A DNA stretch of 16,424 nucleotides. Origin: Candidatus Kapaibacterium sp. Lineage in GTDB: Bacteria > Bacteroidota > Ignavibacteria > Palsa-1295. Both the position numbers and the translations under genes were made by a program. This document shows, in pieces, positions 12,152 through 16,424 of this stretch (the stretch's first letter is position 1; each line of letters starts with the position of its first letter). Location: positions 1 through 16,424 of the forward strand of contig JANWLI010000044.1 in NCBI GenBank assembly GCA_025450975.1, in the 5' to 3' direction. The notes beneath the pieces were generated by a model. That model did no database searches. It worked only from the letters and a program-made list of their open reading frames with translations, and was not told the origin of the DNA.

Positions 12152-12649
12152 ATGACAAACTCAGCATCACACCAAACCATGACGGCAAACGAGCTCGTCA
12201 TCGAACGCATCTTCAATGCTCCCCGCGCACTCGTCTGGAAGGCCTGGACCGATCCGAAAGCATTTGCAAAGTGGTGGGGACCGAAAAACTACACCGGCAC
12301 CGTCAAGAAGCTTGACGCAACAACAGGCGGCAGCTATCATTACGGCATGATCGGTGCTAACGGCAAGACCTATTGGACCACAGGCACCTACATCGATGTA
12401 TCGCCGATGGACCGCATCGAATACACCGACAGCTTTGCAGATGAAAACGGCAATCCCGTTTCGGCTACCTATTACGGTATGCCGGAAATGCCGCGGGAGA
12501 TGAAAGTCATTCTCGAGTTCGAAGACATGGCAAGCGGGAAGACGAAAATGACGTTGCGCCACCTTGCAGTACCTGCCGGCGAAATGCAGGAAATGACGAA
12601 GGGCGGCTGGAATCAGTCATTCGACAAACTCGAAGCATCTTTAGTGTAA
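12152..12649 (+). CDS. SRPBCC (AHSA1-like) protein 1
   Basis: A 165-residue START/AHSA1-type ligand-binding fold. It has Phe-Asn-Ala-Pro-Arg-Ala-Leu-Val-Trp-Lys-Ala-Trp-Thr-Asp-Pro (about 19-33), Lys-Trp-Trp-Gly-Pro (about 38-42), Gly-Gly-Ser-Tyr-His-Tyr, Arg-Ile-Glu-Tyr-Thr-Asp-Ser-Phe and the C-terminal helix Gly-Gly-Trp-Asn-Gln-Ser-Phe-Asp-Lys-Leu. The name derives from the Hsp90 activator Aha1, but bacterial members are thought to bind hydrophobic small molecules. An internal Met at residue 10 is an alternative start. It shares a stretch of identical DNA with the following gene, pointing to tandem duplication. Confidence 0.9.
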   Translation: MTNSASHQTMTANELVIERIFNAPRALVWKAWTDPKAFAKWWGPKNYTGTVKKLDATTGGSYHYGMIGANGKTYWTTGTYIDVSPMDRIEYTDSFADENGNPVSATYYGMPEMPREMKVILEFEDMASGKTKMTLRHLAVPAGEMQEMTKGGWNQSFDKLEASLV

Positions 12650-12660
12650 GGAATACGATC

Positions 12661-13149
12661 ATGACAGCAACAGCAACAAAAGGTAAGACAACCTTCGAGC
12701 AGATTTCCGATACAGAGCTTCGGATGTCGCGCATCTTCAATGCTCCCCGCGAACTCGTGTTCAAGGTCTGCACCGATCCGAAAGCAATTCCGAACTGGTG
12801 GGGACCTGGCTATCTGACGACGACGGTCGAAACAATGGACCTGCGTCCAGGCGGTAAGTGGCGGTTCGTCCAGCAAGATCCGCAAGGCAATGTCTTCGCC
12901 TTTAACGGTGAGTTTCGCGAAGTCGTACCGCCAGAGCGTTTCGTCGAAACCTTCGAATTCGAAGGTGCGCCGGGTGAGATCGTCGTCGATACATACGTCT
13001 TCGAAGATCTCGGCGATGGCAGGACAAAGCTGACGGCAACATCGGAATTTCCATCGGCAGAAGCGCTTCAGGGTATGAAGCAGGCAGGTATGGAAGACGG
13101 CGCAACCGAAAGCTGGGATCGTCTTGCAAAACTCGTGGAGAAACAATGA
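12661..13149 (+). CDS. SRPBCC (AHSA1-like) protein 2
   Basis: A 162-residue paralogue of the preceding protein: Phe-Asn-Ala-Pro-Arg-Glu-Leu-Val-Phe-Lys-Val-Cys-Thr-Asp-Pro, Asn-Trp-Trp-Gly-Pro, Pro-Gly-Gly-Lys-Trp-Arg-Phe, Glu-Thr-Phe-Glu-Phe-Glu-Gly-Ala-Pro and a C-terminal Glu-Ser-Trp-Asp-Arg-Leu helix. It starts 11 nt after gene 1, and AAGGAA lies 8 nt before the ATG. A 22-nt block (12730-12751) is identical to 12206-12227 in gene 1, and several nearby short blocks also match. Ligand unknown. Confidence 0.9.
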   Translation: MTATATKGKTTFEQISDTELRMSRIFNAPRELVFKVCTDPKAIPNWWGPGYLTTTVETMDLRPGGKWRFVQQDPQGNVFAFNGEFREVVPPERFVETFEFEGAPGEIVVDTYVFEDLGDGRTKLTATSEFPSAEALQGMKQAGMEDGATESWDRLAKLVEKQ

Positions 13150-13210
13150 ACGTAGCAGAGTACGTCGAAACGCAATTGCAATAATATTCGAAGGTGACGA
13201 CAGTAGCACG

Positions 13211-14533
13211 ATGAATACTTTTTACAAATTACTCGGAGTCGCACTTCTTGTCGTCACCGCGAATAATTTCGTCTGGTTCGCCTTGATCTACTGGGCATTT
13301 CTGACGACGCAATCGGTTATTTCGACCTCTGTGATGGCCGGCATCTTCCTGGTCATGATGGCCGGCTCGAGCTTCTGGTTCGGATCGATCGTCGATCACA
13401 ATAGGAAGAAGCATGCCATGCTCGGCTCGTCAGCGGCAACGATGCTACTGTTTGCAGCGGGCCTGGCGATCTACCACGTAACTCCGGAAAGTGGCTTTCA
13501 GACGGTCTCAAGTCCAATGCTGTGGGTATTGGTTGTCGTACTCCTCGCTGGTACGATCACCGGTTCTATCTATAATATCGCGATCCCGACGCTTGTTGGC
13601 CACATTATACCGGAAGATCGCCGCGACCGTGCGAACGGCTTGTTCGGGACGACGATCGGCATTGCCTTCGCGATCACTTCCGTTGCCAGCGGTGTCGGCT
13701 ATGCCTTTGGCGGCATGTCGTTTGTAATCACGGTGGGCATCATTGCAAGCGCAGTGGCGATCGGTATCCTGAGCTTTATTTCTGTCCCTGAACGGGAGAT
13801 CATTCATACGAGCACCGAGCACGATGCACCTGATAAGAAGGGTAAGAAACGAGTAGACGTGCGTGGGACGATACGCATCGTGAAAAGTGTCCCCGGACTC
13901 TTTGGCCTGATCTTTTTCACGATGTTCAACAATTTCCTCGGCGGCATCTTCTTCGCACTGATGGATGCTTACGGACTCTCGCTTGTCAGCGTCGAAGTCT
14001 GGGGCTTTCTCTGGGGCATACTCAGTTGCTCCTTCATTCTTGGCGGACTTTACATTGCGAAGAAAGGACTGGGGCCGAGACCATTAAAAATTCTCTTTCG
14101 TAACAATATCATAACGTGGACGGTCTGTATCTTTTTTACGATCCAGCCGTCCATCGTCTTGCTGGGCGTAGGCGTCTTTATCTGGATGTTTTTCGTGCCG
14201 TTCATCGAGGCCATCGAGCAGACGATCTTTCAGAAGGTTGTCCCGCCCGAGCGCCTTGGCCGTGTATTCGGCTTTGCGCATTCGGTGGAGCAAACTGCAT
14301 CGCCTGTCACAGCGTTTCTTATCGGTCCGATCGCGCAGCTGGTTTTCATCCCCTTCATGACAACAGGAAGCGGTGTGGAGCTCATCGGCGATGGGTTTGG
14401 CACTGGCGTTGGCAGAGGCATTGCGCTCGTATTCATGGCAGCAGGCACGCTGGGACTCCTCGTGACCCTCTTTGCAATGCGATCGAAAGCATACAAGCAG
14501 TTGTCGCTCCGTTACCAGGAAGAATCAACATAA
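13211..14533 (+). CDS. MFS transporter, 12 transmembrane segments
   Basis: A 440-residue major facilitator protein. Hydrophobic segments alternate in two halves around a charged central loop (about 198-222: Glu-His-Asp-Ala-Pro-Asp-Lys-Lys-Gly-Lys-Lys-Arg). A motif A-like loop, Gly-Ser-Ile-Val-Asp-His-Asn-Arg-Lys-Lys, follows TM2 (about 57-66). Similarity is to the EntS/MefA-type efflux branch (MFS_3); an exporter of a small molecule is more likely than an importer, substrate unknown. ATG 13211 opens directly into TM1; an in-frame ATG at 13124, inside the previous gene, would add 29 polar residues and is rejected. A 61-nt gap follows SRPBCC gene 2. Confidence 0.88.
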   Translation: MNTFYKLLGVALLVVTANNFVWFALIYWAFLTTQSVISTSVMAGIFLVMMAGSSFWFGSIVDHNRKKHAMLGSSAATMLLFAAGLAIYHVTPESGFQTVSSPMLWVLVVVLLAGTITGSIYNIAIPTLVGHIIPEDRRDRANGLFGTTIGIAFAITSVASGVGYAFGGMSFVITVGIIASAVAIGILSFISVPEREIIHTSTEHDAPDKKGKKRVDVRGTIRIVKSVPGLFGLIFFTMFNNFLGGIFFALMDAYGLSLVSVEVWGFLWGILSCSFILGGLYIAKKGLGPRPLKILFRNNIITWTVCIFFTIQPSIVLLGVGVFIWMFFVPFIEAIEQTIFQKVVPPERLGRVFGFAHSVEQTASPVTAFLIGPIAQLVFIPFMTTGSGVELIGDGFGTGVGRGIALVFMAAGTLGLLVTLFAMRSKAYKQLSLRYQEEST

Positions 14534-14560
14534 TTTTTTCATTTCATAGCACATACCATT

Positions 14561-14998
14561 ATGGCATCACTCAATCCGTATATCAACTTCAAGGGAAACA
14601 CTGAAGACGCATTCAATTTTTACAAATCTGTTTTTGGCGGCGACTTCACTGCCGTCATGCGTTTTGGCGAACTGCCGCCGATGGAAGGCGCTCCCCCGAC
14701 ACCAGAAGCTGCAAAGAACAAGATCATGCATATTTCGCTCATGGTCGGCTCGAGCATGCTCATGGGTTCGGACGCTGTCGAAGGCTTCGGTCCGCCGATC
14801 GCCGTTGGCAACAACTACTCCGTTTCCATCAACGCCGATTCGAAAGAGCAGGCAGATAAATACTTCAACGGTCTGGCAGCCGGAGGAAATATCGGCATGC
14901 CTATGTCCGATGCATTCTGGGGTTCGTATTTCGGTATGCTTACCGATAAGTTTGGTACGAACTGGATGATCAGTTACGGCAACGCGCAAAATAATTAA
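14561..14998 (+). CDS. PhnB-like VOC-superfamily protein
   Basis: A 145-residue PhnB/3-demethylubiquinone-methyltransferase-like VOC protein. It has Pro-Tyr-Ile-Asn-Phe-Lys-Gly-Asn-Thr-Glu-Asp-Ala-Phe-Asn-Phe-Tyr-Lys (5-21), Val-Phe-Gly-Gly, Ile-Met-His-Ile-Ser-Leu-Met-Val-Gly with a likely ligand His, Met-Gly-Ser-Asp, and the C-terminal Trp-Gly-Ser-Tyr-Phe-Gly-Met-Leu-Thr-Asp-Lys-Phe-Gly-x-Asn-Trp-Met-Ile. These dimeric beta-alpha-beta proteins often have no known reaction. The name PhnB does not imply phosphonate use, and no phn genes are present. 27 nt after the MFS gene, 8 nt before SRPBCC gene 3: same transcript likely. Confidence 0.9.
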   Translation: MASLNPYINFKGNTEDAFNFYKSVFGGDFTAVMRFGELPPMEGAPPTPEAAKNKIMHISLMVGSSMLMGSDAVEGFGPPIAVGNNYSVSINADSKEQADKYFNGLAAGGNIGMPMSDAFWGSYFGMLTDKFGTNWMISYGNAQNN

Positions 14999-15006
14999 CT
15001 ACTTCT

Positions 15007-15519
15007 ATGAATACTCAGGTAGCTACTGCACAGGAGTTCGTCATCGCACGAACGTTGCATGCGAGCCGGGATCTCGTCTGGAATGTGTGGACTGATGTCG
15101 AACATCTTCAGCACTGGTTCGGACCAACGGGCGTGACTATTGGCAATGGCAAACTCGATTTCCGGGTGGGCGGTACATACCACTACTCCATGCAGACGCC
15201 TGGTGCTTCCCTTATGTGGGGCAGAATGGTATTCGAAGAGATTACACCGAAAGAGCGGATCGTATGGATCAACTCATTCTCCGATCCGAACGGCGGTCTT
15301 ACCCGGCCGCCGTTCGACGGAGCGTGGCCGGCTGAGATACTGACAACTGCAACGTTCGAAGAACACGACGGGCAAACGACCGTCATTATCCGATGGGAGC
15401 CACTGAATGCCTCTGTGGAGGAAGTACTTTTCTTCAATGAGGTTATCGCCGGAATGAACGAGGGCTGGAGCGGCACATTCGAACGACTTGAAGCATATCT
15501 CCATGAGGTGCGCGCATGA
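15007..15519 (+). CDS. SRPBCC (AHSA1-like) protein 3
   Basis: A 170-residue third member of the SRPBCC set: Leu-His-Ala-Ser-Arg-Asp-Leu-Val-Trp-Asn-Val-Trp-Thr-Asp (about 19-32), His-Trp-Phe-Gly-Pro, Val-Gly-Gly-Thr-Tyr-His-Tyr-Ser-Met, Arg-Ile-Val-Trp-Ile-Asn-Ser-Phe-Ser-Asp, and C-terminal Gly-Trp-Ser-Gly-Thr-Phe-Glu-Arg-Leu. It is more distant from 1 and 2 than they are from each other. Its stop overlaps the DoxX start (ATGA), so translation is coupled. Confidence 0.9.
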   Translation: MNTQVATAQEFVIARTLHASRDLVWNVWTDVEHLQHWFGPTGVTIGNGKLDFRVGGTYHYSMQTPGASLMWGRMVFEEITPKERIVWINSFSDPNGGLTRPPFDGAWPAEILTTATFEEHDGQTTVIIRWEPLNASVEEVLFFNEVIAGMNEGWSGTFERLEAYLHEVRA

Positions 15520-15923
15520 TTGTCACGACAACCTGGACATCGTGGGCTCCTCAATTGCTGAGCCTCTTACGCATCGTCGCTGCCTTCATGTTCCTGCAGA
15601 CTGGCACCGTGAAGATCTTCGCCTGGCCCGTCGGCATGCCGCCGGATAACGGTACTGCAGAATTGTTGACACAGATCGGTATCGGCGGACTCCTCGAGTT
15701 CGTCGGCGGAGTGTTGCTCCTGGTTGGTCTCTTCACCCGGCCGACCGCATTCATTCTTTCCGGAGTGATGGCCGTTGCCTATTTTCAATTTCACCAACCC
15801 GGAGGTATCTGGCCCGTAGAAAATATGGGCACGCCAGCAGTCCTCTACTGTTTTCTTTGGTTATACTATTCTGCAGTTGGCGCAGGCCCATGGAGCATCG
15901 ATGCATTACGAGGAAAATCATGA
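15516..15923 (+). CDS. DoxX-family membrane protein
   Basis: A 135-residue protein with four hydrophobic segments: about 15-30, 50-70, 74-92 and 105-122. It shows the DoxX pattern Leu-Arg-Ile-Val-Ala-Ala-Phe-Met-Phe-Leu-Gln-Thr-Gly near TM1, Gly-Gly-Leu-Leu-Glu-Phe-Val-Gly-Gly-Val-Leu-Leu-Leu-Val-Gly-Leu-Phe-Thr-Arg-Pro, and Met-Ala-Val-Ala-Tyr-Phe-Gln-Phe-His. DoxX proteins are inner-membrane, linked to redox or thiol stress in some species, otherwise unassigned. Coupled to SRPBCC gene 3 by a 4-nt overlap; apparently the last gene of the transcript, since a new promoter element precedes the next gene. Confidence 0.9.
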   Translation: MIVTTTWTSWAPQLLSLLRIVAAFMFLQTGTVKIFAWPVGMPPDNGTAELLTQIGIGGLLEFVGGVLLLVGLFTRPTAFILSGVMAVAYFQFHQPGGIWPVENMGTPAVLYCFLWLYYSAVGAGPWSIDALRGKS

Positions 15924-15944
15924 CATTCTCGGACTTTGTCGCAA

Positions 15945-15964
15945 CCGACCCGCCAAATGGTCGG
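15945..15964 (+). other. Hairpin after the DoxX gene
   Basis: CCGACC, 8 nt, GGTCGG. It is followed by ATTT only, not a full U-run, so it is a weak terminator candidate. Confidence 0.35.
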
Positions 15965-15997
15965 ATTTACACCTCACTCCCCTTCCTCTCCATTGAC

Positions 15998-16005
15998 TAT
16001 TTTTG
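15998..16005 (+). promoter_or_regulatory. Bacteroidota-type -7 element (TATTTTTG)
   Basis: A perfect TAnnTTTG 36 nt before the last gene, suggesting that it has its own promoter. No -33 TTTG at the expected distance. Confidence 0.45.
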
Positions 16006-16041
16006 TATCGTTATTATTAACTTTCATAGGAGATAACGATC

Positions 16042-16424
16042 ATGAATCCTGTAGTCCATTTTGAAATGGCGGCAGAAGACCGCAAGCGTATGAGTGATTT
16101 CTACGCATCGGTATTTGGCTGGCAAACCATGACCATGGGAGAAGAACTGGGAGGGTATGTCCTGGCCAATACGACCGATACCGATCAGCAGACCGGACGT
16201 CCGAAAAGTCCCGGAGCGATCAATGGGGGTTTTTATCAACGGATGCCCGATCCGAACTTCAACGCCCCGTCGGTCGTGATCAGCGTTGACAATATTGCCG
16301 ATCATATGAAGAAAGTCACGAGCGCCGGTGGCAATATCATGGGCGAACCGCAGCAGATCCCCGGCGTCGGTCTTTGGGTGTCGTTCACAGACACCGAAGG
16401 AAATCGCGTCAGCATGCTTCAGCC
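16042..16424 (+). CDS. VOC-family protein, cut by window end
   Basis: The frame starts at ATG 16042, nine nt after a good AGGAG, and is open to the last base (127 codons visible). Visible motifs are Val-His-Phe-Glu-Met-Ala-Ala-Glu-Asp (first strand, His near residue 6), Phe-Tyr-Ala-Ser-Val-Phe-Gly-Trp, Gly-Gly-Phe-Tyr, Val-Val-Ile-Ser-Val-Asp-Asn-Ile, Gly-Gly, Ile-Pro-Gly-Val-Gly-Leu-Trp and Phe-Thr-Asp-Thr-Glu-Gly-Asn-Arg. This is a glyoxalase/bleomycin-resistance-fold protein nearly complete in length for its family. Reaction unknown. Possibly a separately transcribed companion of the cluster. Confidence 0.88.
   Translation, partial: MNPVVHFEMAAEDRKRMSDFYASVFGWQTMTMGEELGGYVLANTTDTDQQTGRPKSPGAINGGFYQRMPDPNFNAPSVVISVDNIADHMKKVTSAGGNIMGEPQQIPGVGLWVSFTDTEGNRVSMLQ

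Noticed and set aside
12613..13209. Antisense frame (198 codons) over SRPBCC gene 2
   Set aside because: Shadow of the real gene; cysteine- and arginine-rich without domain pattern.
14116..14604. Plus-strand frame (162 codons) overlapping the MFS 3' end
   Set aside because: Out-of-frame reading of the transporter gene; composition unlike a protein.
14561..14998. Naming the VOC gene phnB with a phosphonate role
   Set aside because: The fold is shared by many unrelated VOC proteins and no phosphonate genes are present.

Overview
The window comes from a bacterium of moderate G+C content, probably in the Bacteroidota/Chlorobi/Ignavibacteria (FCB) group. Taxonomy is an inference. It rests on six octamers matching TAnnTTTG, the Bacteroidota-type -7 promoter element, mostly a short distance before start codons, on weak or absent Shine-Dalgarno sequences before several genes, and on a GroEL ending in Gly-Gly-Gly-Met-Gly-Asp-Met-Tyr. 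No rRNA, tRNA or classical CRISPR array was seen.

Region 1 (1-5884) is a run of small, mostly independent accessory genes: a partial unknown gene and a secreted NTF2/DUF4440-like protein, an ICMT-like membrane methyltransferase, DUF2200, an atypical NAD(P)-binding SDR, a RibD/DHFR-fold reductase, DUF1801, a cupin, a SAM methyltransferase, and a DUF433/DUF5615 toxin-antitoxin pair. Its intergenic spaces from 3570 onward carry copies of a structured repeat: three hairpins with fixed spacing (about 12 and about 23 nt), in both orientations, whose stems differ between copies by changes that keep the pairing.

Region 2 (5891-9282) is an accessory island. It opens with more copies of the hairpin repeat around a truncated IS3-type transposase. 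Next comes a helix-hairpin-helix DNA-glycosylase-like gene, which converges on a visibly A+T-rich two-gene operon on the minus strand: an AbiTii-domain protein and a DUF6414-like protein. I read that operon as a candidate phage-defence module. Its predicted promoter is overlapped by a perfect CIRCE operator (9315-9341), the HrcA heat-shock repressor site that also precedes the divergent chaperonin genes.

Region 3 (9283-11712) is groES-groEL with the CIRCE site, an unusually long leader, 7-bp tandem repeats in all three non-coding gaps, and a strong intrinsic terminator.

Region 4 (11760-16424) is a same-strand cluster led by an ArsR-family regulator that starts on top of its own operator-like palindrome. 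Two AHSA1/SRPBCC proteins, an MFS transporter, a PhnB-like VOC protein, a third SRPBCC protein, a DoxX membrane protein and a VOC protein cut by the window end follow. Such ArsR-SRPBCC-VOC-DoxX groupings are common, but their substrate is not known; a small-molecule stress or detoxification role is a guess.
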